NCBI RefSeq assembly: GCF_003419895.1
Contig: NZ_QPMM01000009.1
Coordinates: 62,001-126,000, forward strand
DNA from: Chitinophaga silvatica
GTDB lineage: Bacteria; Bacteroidota; Bacteroidia; Chitinophagales; Chitinophagaceae
DNA length: 64,000 nucleotides
Direction: 5' to 3'
Shown here: positions 42,520 through 50,580 of the stretch, in pieces
How the letters are laid out: the number at the start of each line of letters is the position of its first letter
How positions within the stretch are numbered: the stretch's first letter is position 1
Translations under genes and position numbers: made by a program
The notes under the pieces: generated by a model
Told to the model about the DNA's origin: nothing
Database searches by the model: none
The model's input: the letters and a program-made list of their open reading frames with translations, nothing else

Positions 42520-43500
42520 ATGGAAACAACAACTTTTGAATCACGAACCGATTTTACTGCACTTCAGGAAAGTGTTACAGCTATAAAAGAACAATTACAA
42601 CAAGTAATTGCCGGCCAATACGATATGATCGATTTACTGATCACTGGCCTGCTTACTCAGGGGCATGTACTTATTGAAGGGGTGCCCGGAGTTGCTAAAA
42701 CATTAACTGCTAAATTGCTCTCCAGCTGTCTGGATACCGATTTCAGCCGCATTCAGTTTACTCCTGATCTTATGCCGGCCGATGTTTTGGGAACTTCAGT
42801 ATTTAATCCTCAATCCAGAGAATTTGAATATAAAAAAGGCCCTATTTTCAGCAACCTGGTGCTGATAGATGAAATTAATCGTGCTCCTGCCAAAACACAA
42901 TCGGCCCTGTTTGAAGTGATGGAAGAAAGGCAGGTTACAAATGATGGCAAAACCTGGACGCTCGAAAGACCATTCATGGTTATTGCTACTCAAAATCCTA
43001 TAGAGCAGGAAGGTACCTATCGGTTACCGGAAGCACAACTGGACCGTTTTCTGTTTAAGATTGAAGTTAAGTTTCCGGATCTGGAAGAAGAACTGACTAT
43101 CCTTCGAAATATGCATCAATTTAAGGAGGTAACAGATCTGACCCAAAAAGTTAATAAGGTTTTATCTATAACAAAACTGATAGAATATCAGCAGCTGGTT
43201 CGACAAGTTCACATAGAAGATCATTTGTTGAAATATATAGCTACGATTATCTACGAAACAAGGATGAATTCATCAGTTTATTTGGGAGCTTCTCCACGTG
43301 CTTCCCTGGCAGTCATGAATTGTGCAAAAGCCGCAGCAGCAATAAAAGGGCGCGATTTTATTGTGCCTGATGATATAGTTGAAATGGTGCCTCATGTTTT
43401 GCGTCATCGTATTATTCTTACTCCTGAAAAAGAAATGGAAGGTGTAAGAACAGATGACGTAATAGCACAAATTTTAAAGAAGGTAGAAGTACCACGATAA
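42520..43500 (+). CDS. MoxR-family AAA+ ATPase
   Basis: A 326-residue chaperone-like ATPase. Walker A is EGVPGVAKT (53-61), Walker B is LVLIDEINRAPAKTQSALFE (about 110-129), and sensor 1 (FMVIATQNPIEQEGTY) and the arginine finger region (LPEAQLDRF) follow. MoxR ATPases work with von Willebrand or DUF58 partners, often to mature or insert metal enzymes or to respond to envelope stress. It lies 4 bases after the DUF4350 gene and 12 before the DUF58 gene. Confidence 0.93.
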   Translation: METTTFESRTDFTALQESVTAIKEQLQQVIAGQYDMIDLLITGLLTQGHVLIEGVPGVAKTLTAKLLSSCLDTDFSRIQFTPDLMPADVLGTSVFNPQSREFEYKKGPIFSNLVLIDEINRAPAKTQSALFEVMEERQVTNDGKTWTLERPFMVIATQNPIEQEGTYRLPEAQLDRFLFKIEVKFPDLEEELTILRNMHQFKEVTDLTQKVNKVLSITKLIEYQQLVRQVHIEDHLLKYIATIIYETRMNSSVYLGASPRASLAVMNCAKAAAAIKGRDFIVPDDIVEMVPHVLRHRIILTPEKEMEGVRTDDVIAQILKKVEVPR

Positions 43501-43512
43501 AGTAATTCAGAG

Positions 43513-44859
43513 ATGTCTGCTTCCATCAAAAATAAAATATACCAGCAACTATTCTTTTCCACCAGACTATATCTTCTGTTGGGAGGAAACGCATTGTTGT
43601 TTGTCACAGCATTTTTTATTCCGGCACTTTATACTGTTGCTATTTTTTGCTTTTTCGCTCTGGTATTGGTGCTGCTTACAGATTTTATACTGCTCTTCTC
43701 GCGCTCTAATGTAATGGAAGCCAACCGGAAGATGAGCCAGCGATTTAGTAACGGAGATGAAAATATAGTACATACAACTTTTACTAACGGGTACAGATTT
43801 GTGCTGACTTATAAGTTAATTGAAGAATTACCTTTTCAATGGCAGCGCGATCTTACATACAACGGAAAAATTGCAGGCGGAGAGAGTAAGGAAATCGAAT
43901 ATATCGTCAGACCTGTTACCCGTGGAGTTTATAGCTTTGGCAACACAAATATTTTCGTCCAAACAGCGTTGGGATTGGTTACCAGACGGTTCATTTTTGA
44001 TACTTCCCAGGATGTAAAAGTATATCCAAGCTTTTTGCAGCTACGTCATTTTGAATTAGCCGGCTATCAGCAGAACTTAAATGAAGCAGGTTCACATCTG
44101 CGGAGGGTAACAGGGCATAGTATGGAGTTTGATCACATTAAGCCTTATACGAAAGGAGATGATGTGAGAACACTTAATTGGAAAGCTACTGCCCGTACCG
44201 GTAATTTGATGGTTAATAACTACCTCGAAGAAAAATCGCAACAGGTTTACTCGGTGATTGATAAGGGTAGAAATATGAAGATGCCCTTTAATGGAATGTC
44301 GTTGCTCGATTACGCAATCAATGCATCTCTTGTCTTTAGTAATATTGCTATTAACAAGGGAGATAAAGCGGGTATTGTAACTTTTACAGAATCTACTACT
44401 TCATTGTTACCAGCCAGTAATAAGAAAGTGCAAATGAGCAAAGTACTTGAAATGTTGTATGCTCAGGAAACAGCATGGCAGGAGAGCGATTACGAGAGTT
44501 TGAGTGTTCAGCTGAGAAGTAATTTATCTACCCGTTCTTTGTTAATGCTTTATACAAATTTCGAGTCAATGACCAGCTTACATCGTCAGCTACCTTACTT
44601 ACGAAAGCTGGCGCATTATCATCTGGTACTGGTGGTATTCTTTGAGAATACGGAATTACGCCAATTAACGACAGAAAAAGCTACGACGGTTGAGGAGATT
44701 TATAAGCAAACTATTGCTCAGAAATTCGTGTATGATAAAAAATTAATTGTGAAGGAATTATCTAAGTATGGAATCCTGTCTTTATTGTCTACTCCGGAGC
44801 AATTAACAGTGAATGTTGTTAATAAGTATCTGGAATTGAAATCAAGAATGCTTATTTAA
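43513..44859 (+). CDS. DUF58-domain protein (MoxR partner)
   Basis: A 448-residue protein with two N-terminal membrane helices (about 20-62), then a soluble domain. The DUF58 signature is seen as EFDHIKPYTKGDDVRTLNWK, then ATARTGNLMVNNYLEEK, and it leads into a vWA-like fold (VYSVIDKGRNMKMPF; DKAGIVTFTE; TRSLLMLYTNFE). DUF58 proteins are the usual partner of MoxR ATPases. It ends the operon; its last 4 bases overlap the convergent gene at 44856. Confidence 0.88.
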   Translation: MSASIKNKIYQQLFFSTRLYLLLGGNALLFVTAFFIPALYTVAIFCFFALVLVLLTDFILLFSRSNVMEANRKMSQRFSNGDENIVHTTFTNGYRFVLTYKLIEELPFQWQRDLTYNGKIAGGESKEIEYIVRPVTRGVYSFGNTNIFVQTALGLVTRRFIFDTSQDVKVYPSFLQLRHFELAGYQQNLNEAGSHLRRVTGHSMEFDHIKPYTKGDDVRTLNWKATARTGNLMVNNYLEEKSQQVYSVIDKGRNMKMPFNGMSLLDYAINASLVFSNIAINKGDKAGIVTFTESTTSLLPASNKKVQMSKVLEMLYAQETAWQESDYESLSVQLRSNLSTRSLLMLYTNFESMTSLHRQLPYLRKLAHYHLVLVVFFENTELRQLTTEKATTVEEIYKQTIAQKFVYDKKLIVKELSKYGILSLLSTPEQLTVNVVNKYLELKSRMLI

Positions 44860-45542
44860 TTGCGTTTTTTCTTTTTAAATAACTGGTCGGGATCGGTAAG
44901 AAGTGAATCGTTATCCGGGGCCTGTTTCACAGGAACAACAGTTCTTAAATAATAATTGGAATTTGGTTTGTACCAGGCCTCAATGATTATGCTTTTTGAA
45001 GTATCCTGTTTGGGTAATAACAGATCCTGCCCGATGAGTTGCCCATCAGAAGTAGCAAATCGAAGTACAGAGGTATCCAGCGGAAAAACTTTGTGGCTGC
45101 TGAATTGTCCTTCTACGTTCAAATAGTAATGCACTCCTCTTTTAATACTATCAGAGTATAGATTGAATCTTATACCTACAACCCTGGGAAGTGTTAGTAC
45201 TGTTTGTACAGTTTCATTATCTTTTAAGGTAACGGTAAGGGTTATACGATAATTATCGTTGATCAGTCTTTGTCTGTTGAATTGCAACACACCGTTTTGT
45301 ACGCTACCATTGCTGCTGGTTACAGTTAATTTATTCCAACGTAGATTTCCTTTAAGAAAGCCGGTAGTTTGACTGGATGCACTATCGCTATAAATCAGAT
45401 GTAGTCCAATTGGTGTAGTATTAAACAGTTCTGTAACTGCAGTAGTATCATAACTTGCTATGGCTCGCACTAAATGAGGCTGTTGCGCAGACAAGCCCAC
45501 CGTAAAAAAGATTCCACAGAGCAACAATATTGACCTCAACAT
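44856..45542 (-). CDS. Secreted protein of unknown function
   Basis: A 228-residue exported protein with a signal peptide ending LSAQ (about 19). No family is recognised. The mature part is beta-rich, with alternating strands such as GFLKGNLRWNKLTVTSSNGS, RITLTVTLKDNETVQTVLTL and GIRFNLYSD, and ends in a basic tail (LFKKKKRN). It could be a periplasmic Ig-like protein. It follows riboflavin synthase by 18 bases and may be in the same operon; its 3' end touches the DUF58 gene. Confidence 0.6.
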   Translation of the reverse strand: MLRSILLLCGIFFTVGLSAQQPHLVRAIASYDTTAVTELFNTTPIGLHLIYSDSASSQTTGFLKGNLRWNKLTVTSSNGSVQNGVLQFNRQRLINDNYRITLTVTLKDNETVQTVLTLPRVVGIRFNLYSDSIKRGVHYYLNVEGQFSSHKVFPLDTSVLRFATSDGQLIGQDLLLPKQDTSKSIIIEAWYKPNSNYYLRTVVPVKQAPDNDSLLTDPDQLFKKKKRN

Positions 45543-45560
45543 AATAATAGAGTTTAGGTA

Positions 45561-46151
45561 CTAGCTTCTTACAGCTAATTGACGGGCAACATATTTGCCT
45601 AGAATATCAAATTCCAGGTTCACCAGGCTGCCAGGCATAATTTGAGGCACATTAGTATGTGAATAAGTATATGGAATTATGGCAACTGAAAACTCATTTT
45701 TGGTAACATCAAAAACTGTCAGGCTGATACCATTCATACAAATGCTTCCTTTTTCAACAATCAGGGCAGCAAATTCTTCAGGGAATCTGAATCTATATAA
45801 CCAGCTACCGTCTTGTTCCTTTACTGAGATGCATTCGCCAACGCTATCCACATGCCCTTGAACCAGGTGGCCATCTATTCGGCCATTGAATACCATGGCT
45901 CTTTCAAGATTAACATGCTGAGTAGGGATGAGTTGACCCAGATTCGTTTTTTGAAGGGTTTCGGCAACAGCGATGGTTTGGTAGGTATTATCCTGTATGT
46001 TGGTAACAGTCAGACATACACCGTTATGGGCAACGCTTTGGTCAATTTTTAATTCATTGGCCAAAGGAGTTTTCATGGTAATAATTAAATTACCGCCATC
46101 TCTTTTAGTAGTAACTACTTCTGCTAGTGTTTCTATGATTCCTGTAAACAT
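45561..46151 (-). CDS. ribE: Riboflavin synthase, alpha subunit
   Basis: A 196-residue enzyme that makes riboflavin from two 6,7-dimethyl-8-ribityllumazine molecules. Two similar lumazine-binding halves are visible: MFTGIIETLAEVV ... SVAHNGVCLTVTNI ... GRIDGHLVQGHVD in the first, and KGSICMNGISLTVFDV with IIPYTYSHTNVPQI in the second. The MFTGI start and the paired 'NGxxLTV' motifs are diagnostic. No FMN riboswitch was seen upstream. It lies between the cobalamin adenosyltransferase gene and the unknown secreted gene, same strand. Confidence 0.94.
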   Translation of the reverse strand: MFTGIIETLAEVVTTKRDGGNLIITMKTPLANELKIDQSVAHNGVCLTVTNIQDNTYQTIAVAETLQKTNLGQLIPTQHVNLERAMVFNGRIDGHLVQGHVDSVGECISVKEQDGSWLYRFRFPEEFAALIVEKGSICMNGISLTVFDVTKNEFSVAIIPYTYSHTNVPQIMPGSLVNLEFDILGKYVARQLAVRS

Positions 46152-46171
46152 GTGGCTAATTTATGAAATTT

Positions 46172-46732
46172 CTATACGCGAGGCTTCCATGGAATTTCAT
46201 CAACTCCGAGTTTGTGGCCTGTCCAGCGGGCTAATACAAATAAGTAGTCGCTCAGGCGATTGATATATTTCAAAATAAGTGGTTCTATAAACATTTCGTG
46301 TTCCTGCATGGCAACGCAAAGTCTTTCTGTGCGTCTGCAAACGCATCTGGCTATGTGGCAGGTAGAAACGGCAACATGACCGCCCGGCAGGATAAATGAC
46401 TTCATTACAGGTAGTTCTTCATTCATCGCGTCGATACTTTTTTCCAGCAGGGTAATATCTGCTTCATGAAGGTCGGGGATAAGAAGTTTAGTTTCCTTAT
46501 CGGGGTCGGTGGCCAGAGCAGCACCGATGGTAAATAGGCGGTCCTGTATTTCTCTCAGGAGGTTTTTGGTATCCGGATCAGCCATATAATCGTTGACCAG
46601 GCCTATATATGAATTCAATTCATCTACTGTGCCATAGGCTTCGATACGAGTATCACTTTTAGGCACTTTAGTACCTCCGATAAGAGAGGTTTTACCTTTG
46701 TCGCCGGTTTTAGTATATATTTTGAAAGCCAT
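46172..46732 (-). CDS. PduO-type cob(I)alamin adenosyltransferase
   Basis: A 186-residue four-helix-bundle enzyme that transfers adenosyl from ATP to cob(I)alamin. The N-terminal ATP-binding motif KIYTKTGDKGKTSLIGG (4-20) and VDELNSYIGL (about 36-45) are intact, and CRRTERLCV with LKYINRLSDYLFVLAR completes the active site. It prepares adenosylcobalamin for enzymes such as methylmalonyl-CoA mutase or class II ribonucleotide reductase. Twenty bases upstream of ribE, so probably co-transcribed. No cobalamin riboswitch was seen. Confidence 0.93.
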   Translation of the reverse strand: MAFKIYTKTGDKGKTSLIGGTKVPKSDTRIEAYGTVDELNSYIGLVNDYMADPDTKNLLREIQDRLFTIGAALATDPDKETKLLIPDLHEADITLLEKSIDAMNEELPVMKSFILPGGHVAVSTCHIARCVCRRTERLCVAMQEHEMFIEPLILKYINRLSDYLFVLARWTGHKLGVDEIPWKPRV

Positions 46733-46779
46733 AATCCGTTTATTTCATGCAAATTACGAATTATGTATGGAGCGGAAGC

Positions 46780-47478
46780 TTAAACTGTAGGTTTTTGATT
46801 GATGCGGTCAGATTCAATAACACCATCGCGTAGTCGGATAACGCGGTGGGCATGGGCGGCAATATCCTCTTCGTGGGTTACCAGCACTACGGTATTGCCA
46901 GAGGAATGGATAGTACCAAAAATATCCATGATTTCTATAGAGGTTTTAGTATCGAGGTTTCCGGTAGGTTCATCGGCGAGAATGAGGGCAGGGTCATTTA
47001 CAAGAGCCCTGGCAATGGCAACACGCTGGCACTGGCCCCCGGAAAGTTCATTAGGTTTATGCTTGTATCTGTCGCCCAGTTTCACTTTTTCGAGCATCAT
47101 TCTGGCTCTTTCCTCTCTTTCTTTTTTACCGACGCCGGCATAAATGAGGGGAATGGCTACATTTTCCAGGGCGGTTAAACGGGGCATTAGGTTGAACTGC
47201 TGGAAAACAAAGCCAATTTCTTTACCCCTCACCATTGCAAGGTCGTTATCTCCCATCTGGCTTACGTCATGTCCGCTCAATATGTACTTACCGCTGGTAG
47301 GAGTATCGAGGCATCCGAGAATATTCATCAGGGTAGATTTTCCCGAACCAGAAGGGCCCATGAGGGCAACATATTCGTTCTTAAAGATGTCTAGAGACAC
47401 ACCTTTCAGGACGGGTAATTCATTAGTACCGAGATAATAGCTTTTCCTGATATTTTCGAGATGGATGACGGATTGCAT
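46780..47478 (-). CDS. ABC transporter ATP-binding protein (LolD/MacB class)
   Basis: A 232-residue ATPase. Walker A is GPSGSGKST (41-49), the Q-loop is VFQQFNLMPRLTALENV, the signature is LSGGQCQRVAIARAL and Walker B is LILADEPTGNLD. The class with short length and the 'FNLMPRLTALENV' Q-loop drives FtsX-type permeases such as LolCE, MacB and FtsX. No permease is beside it; the LolE-like permease at 30480 is a possible partner. It lies 5 bases downstream of gatC and is clearly in one operon with it. Confidence 0.93.
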   Translation of the reverse strand: MQSVIHLENIRKSYYLGTNELPVLKGVSLDIFKNEYVALMGPSGSGKSTLMNILGCLDTPTSGKYILSGHDVSQMGDNDLAMVRGKEIGFVFQQFNLMPRLTALENVAIPLIYAGVGKKEREERARMMLEKVKLGDRYKHKPNELSGGQCQRVAIARALVNDPALILADEPTGNLDTKTSIEIMDIFGTIHSSGNTVVLVTHEEDIAAHAHRVIRLRDGVIESDRINQKPTV

Positions 47479-47483
47479 GGGTT

Positions 47484-47774
47484 TTATTTCTTTATAATTT
47501 TTGGCACTTTAAAGTATTCGGTAGTTGCTTCAGGTGCATTTTTCAGGGCATCTTCGCGGGTCACGGAAGAGTGAACAGCATCCTCTCTGAAAACGTTATA
47601 ATCGGCACTTACGTGCAATAAGGGAGCAACATTACTGGTGTCTACCTCTTTCAGCTTTTCTACAAAAGTGATCATTCTTTGGAGATCACTACGAATTTCT
47701 TTGCTTTCCTGCTCGCTGAACTCCAATCTGGCTAAGTTGGCCAATTGCTGTACCAGTGCGTCGTTCACTTCCAT
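47484..47774 (-). CDS. gatC: Asp-tRNA(Asn)/Glu-tRNA(Gln) amidotransferase subunit GatC
   Basis: A 96-residue subunit that stabilises the GatAB amidotransferase, which forms Gln-tRNA(Gln) or Asn-tRNA(Asn). The family pattern is clear: VQQLANLARLEFSEQESKEI at the start and VAPLLHVSADYNVFREDAV, then EDALKNAPEATTEYFKVPKI at the end. The ATG at 47774 is chosen over a TTG two codons upstream because the N-terminus MEVND fits the family. gatA and gatB are not in the window. Confidence 0.93.
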   Translation of the reverse strand: MEVNDALVQQLANLARLEFSEQESKEIRSDLQRMITFVEKLKEVDTSNVAPLLHVSADYNVFREDAVHSSVTREDALKNAPEATTEYFKVPKIIKK

Positions 47775-47959
47775 AATCAAATTAAATCAAAAGATAATGA
47801 AATATAGTTGGTAAAAATGATAGTAATTTCAAAAATAGGGATAAACGGCCAGAATGTTATGTCCTGTTACCTGATTTCTTTTTAGGGATAGTGATTTGAC
47901 AGTATTTATACTAAAATCCCTTATCGGCTTTCTCCTTTTTCATTAAATTGCGCCCTGTT

Positions 47960-48964
47960 ATGGCTACTGAAAAAGAAATTGTGGTAAGTGGCATTCGCCC
48001 TACCGGTTATTTGCATTTAGGCAATTATTTTGGTGCGATCCGTAATTATATCCGGATGCAAGAGGAGTTTAACTGCTACTTCTTTGTAGCGGATTGGCAT
48101 TCCCTTACCACCCATCCCGACCCTAAAGATCTTCCAGGAAATGTAATGAGGGTATTGGCTGAGAACATTGCTTCCGGCCTTGATCCTGAAAAAGTTTCCC
48201 TTTATGTGCAAAGTGATATTCCTGAAATTGCAGAATTGTATCTGCTGATGAATACCCTGGCATATATTGGTGAATTGGAAAAGGTGCCTACGTTTAAAGA
48301 TAAAGTAAGAACTCAGCCTCAGAACGTGAATGCAGGGTTATTAACCTACCCGGTTTTGATGAGTGTGGATATTCTGATTCAACGTGCCGTAAAAGTGCCT
48401 GTGGGTAAAGATCAGGGGCAGCATCTTGAAATGGCCCGTGATTTTGCACAGCGTTTTAATAAACGTTATGGCAATTTATTCCCGGAACCTGAAGCATTTA
48501 ATTATGGTGATAATCTTATTCGCATCCCTAGTTTAACAGGTGAAGGCAAAATGAGTAAAAGCGAAAATGAAATGGCTACCTTGTACCTGGCAGATGAAGA
48601 TGATCAGATTCTAAAAAAGGTTAAAAAGGCAAAAACAGATAGTGGAACAGGAGAACCTGGAGCACCAATGCCGGAATCAGTATCTAATTTGATTGATCTG
48701 ATGAAATTGGTATCTACAGAAGATGTTGTGAAATTTTACCAGGAAGCATGGAATAATCAAACCATTCGCTTTGGTGATATGAAAAATCAACTGGGAGAGG
48801 ATATGGTGAAATTTATTGCACCAATTCGTGAGAAAGCGAAAGACCTGCAGCAAAATACCGACTATCTGAGGAAGGTAATCAAGGCTGGTGCTGAAAAAGC
48901 AAGGGCAAACGCGGCACAAACTTTGCAAGAGGCGAGAAAACTTATTGGAATAAATTACTATTAA
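47960..48964 (+). CDS. trpS: Tryptophanyl-tRNA synthetase
   Basis: A 334-residue class I synthetase that charges tRNA(Trp). SGIRPTGYLHLGNYFGAI (10-27) holds the HIGH-type motif, and GEGKMSKSEN the KMSKS loop. FFVADWHSLTTHPDP and VGKDQGQHLEMARDFAQRFN are typical of bacterial TrpS. The ATG at 47960 is preferred to an in-frame TTG four codons earlier. It is divergent from the gatC operon and 48 bases before the deoxynucleoside kinase. Confidence 0.95.
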   Translation: MATEKEIVVSGIRPTGYLHLGNYFGAIRNYIRMQEEFNCYFFVADWHSLTTHPDPKDLPGNVMRVLAENIASGLDPEKVSLYVQSDIPEIAELYLLMNTLAYIGELEKVPTFKDKVRTQPQNVNAGLLTYPVLMSVDILIQRAVKVPVGKDQGQHLEMARDFAQRFNKRYGNLFPEPEAFNYGDNLIRIPSLTGEGKMSKSENEMATLYLADEDDQILKKVKKAKTDSGTGEPGAPMPESVSNLIDLMKLVSTEDVVKFYQEAWNNQTIRFGDMKNQLGEDMVKFIAPIREKAKDLQQNTDYLRKVIKAGAEKARANAAQTLQEARKLIGINYY

Positions 48965-49012
48965 GATAGTCGCCAACTGTAGCTACTTTCATTTTTAATT
49001 ACCTTTAATCGG

Positions 49013-49648
49013 ATGGCAAAACAGAACAAAATCAAACATATAGCGATTGCCGGTAACATTGGTGCCGGTAAAACTACACTTACAGAAATGCTTTGCAGGC
49101 ATTATAAGTGGCATCCACAGTTTGAAGATGTAGAACATAATCCCTATCTGAATGATTTCTATGAAGATATGCCTCGTTGGGCGTTCAACCTGCAGATATA
49201 CTTCCTGAACGGCCGTTTGAAGCAATTGCTGGAGATTCAGAACGGAAAAGAAACAGTTATTCAGGATCGTACCATCTATGAAGATGCTCATATCTTCGCT
49301 CCCAATCTTTATGAAATGGGATTGATGACCAAACGCGATTTTGATAACTATTTCAACTTTTTTGAAACACTGAAAACTATGGTCAAACCTCCTGATTTAT
49401 TAATTTATCTTCAGGCTTCGGTTCCTACCCTGGTAGCTCAAATTCAAAAAAGAGGAAGAGAGTATGAAGAAAATATTCGACTCGATTACCTAAAACGATT
49501 AAATGAATATTATAATAACTGGATCGAAAAATATAAAGAAGGCCCGTTATTAATTATTGATATCGATAAAAACAAATTCCCTGAATCGGATGAAGACCTG
49601 GGGGAAATTATCTCAAAGATCGATTCTCAACTCTACGGATTATTCTAA
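49013..49648 (+). CDS. Deoxynucleoside kinase (deoxyadenosine/deoxyguanosine type)
   Basis: A 211-residue kinase of the dNK family that phosphorylates deoxynucleosides for dNTP salvage. The P-loop is GNIGAGKT (14-21); FNLQIYFLNGRLKQL and the QDRTIYEDAHIFA motif (the DRS-type substrate site) are characteristic, and the LID region RGREYEENIRLDYLKRLNEYY closes over ATP. Sequence alone does not settle the base preference. It has a degenerate -7 element (TACCTTTA, 49000-49007) just upstream of the ATG, and a strong terminator follows. Confidence 0.9.
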   Translation: MAKQNKIKHIAIAGNIGAGKTTLTEMLCRHYKWHPQFEDVEHNPYLNDFYEDMPRWAFNLQIYFLNGRLKQLLEIQNGKETVIQDRTIYEDAHIFAPNLYEMGLMTKRDFDNYFNFFETLKTMVKPPDLLIYLQASVPTLVAQIQKRGREYEENIRLDYLKRLNEYYNNWIEKYKEGPLLIIDIDKNKFPESDEDLGEIISKIDSQLYGLF

Positions 49649-49670
49649 ACGTAATTCAGATATTTTAAAG

Positions 49671-49701
49671 AAGGTGTGCTAAATCTTGCACACCTTTTTT
49701 T
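49671..49701 (+). terminator. Terminator after the deoxynucleoside kinase gene
   Basis: A perfect 9-bp stem (AAGGTGTGC with GCACACCTT), an 8-base loop, and a T-run. Confidence 0.92.
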
Positions 49702-49743
49702 GTTTGTTAGAGTTTCATTAACAAACAACCAATAAGAAGTTTA

Positions 49744-49751
49744 TAGCTTTG
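49744..49751 (+). promoter_or_regulatory. -7 element TAGCTTTG before the outer-membrane pair
   Basis: Exact TAnnTTTG; transcription would start near 49756 with a leader of about 48 bases before the ATG at 49804. No clear -33 box. Confidence 0.45.
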
Positions 49752-49803
49752 TAATTGTTAACCTGTTTATTTTAGATTGAAGTTTGTTAAACCCGTTTCT
49801 ATT

Positions 49804-50580
49804 ATGAGATTATTGCTCCTGGCAGCGATAACTTTTCTTCACGGATCGTTAAGAGCCCAAACATTATGGTCGCCAACCGGCAGGCATACCGGCCTTGGTA
49901 GCTATAGCAACAATTTTCAGAATGTTTTTTCTACAGCGTATCAACCAGCCGGACTAGCCAATATTCCATTGTCATCTGCAGGAGTTTATACAGAAAGAAG
50001 GTTTATGCTGAAAGAACTCGCACTATATATATTGGACGCCGCATTTCATACCGCTAAAGGAGGAATAGGCACAAGCCTGATTCAAACAGGCAATAAATAC
50101 TGGCACCAGCAACTATTGGCTTTGGCTTATGGTAAACAATTAAGTAAGAACCTCGGAATAGGTCTTCACTTTAATTATACTATTACCAGCACTCAGGGTA
50201 TGGGTAGTGAAGGAAGTGTTGGATTCAGGCTAGGAGGGATCTGGCATACGAACAAGCAGCTGCATATAGGATGCCTGCTTGCCAAAGAGCAAAACAAGTC
50301 AATAATAGGAGCCGGACTGGGATTCGAAGCATCAAAAGATTGCCTGGTTACTGCCGAAATAATTAACTGGGCCAATTACTTCCAGGCGAAACTGGGATTT
50401 ATTTACCGTGTAGCCAGTGCCCTGGCTATATTGGCCGGTGGTGGGGCCGGTACTCAGCAAAATTTTGCCGGCTTTAATATTTATTGGAATGCGTGGACCA
50501 TTGGATTCACCTCCGGCTTCCACACAACCCTGGGCATCACTCCTTCAATTGCTTTATCATGGCAACAAGCCGCAAAATAA
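49804..50580 (+). CDS. Outer-membrane beta-barrel protein of unknown function
   Basis: A 258-residue exported protein. The start at 49804 gives the signal peptide MRLLLLAAITFLHGSLRAQ; an in-frame TTG at 49777 adds nine residues without helping. The mature part has amphipathic beta-strands with Gly and aromatic residues throughout, such as NLGIGLHFNYTIT, SVGFRLGGIWHTN and QNFAGFNIYWNAWTIGFTSG. It resembles the small PorV/PorQ or PorP-like barrels of Bacteroidota in general form only. It overlaps the next gene by 22 bases, so both are made together. Confidence 0.6.
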   Translation: MRLLLLAAITFLHGSLRAQTLWSPTGRHTGLGSYSNNFQNVFSTAYQPAGLANIPLSSAGVYTERRFMLKELALYILDAAFHTAKGGIGTSLIQTGNKYWHQQLLALAYGKQLSKNLGIGLHFNYTITSTQGMGSEGSVGFRLGGIWHTNKQLHIGCLLAKEQNKSIIGAGLGFEASKDCLVTAEIINWANYFQAKLGFIYRVASALAILAGGGAGTQQNFAGFNIYWNAWTIGFTSGFHTTLGITPSIALSWQQAAK

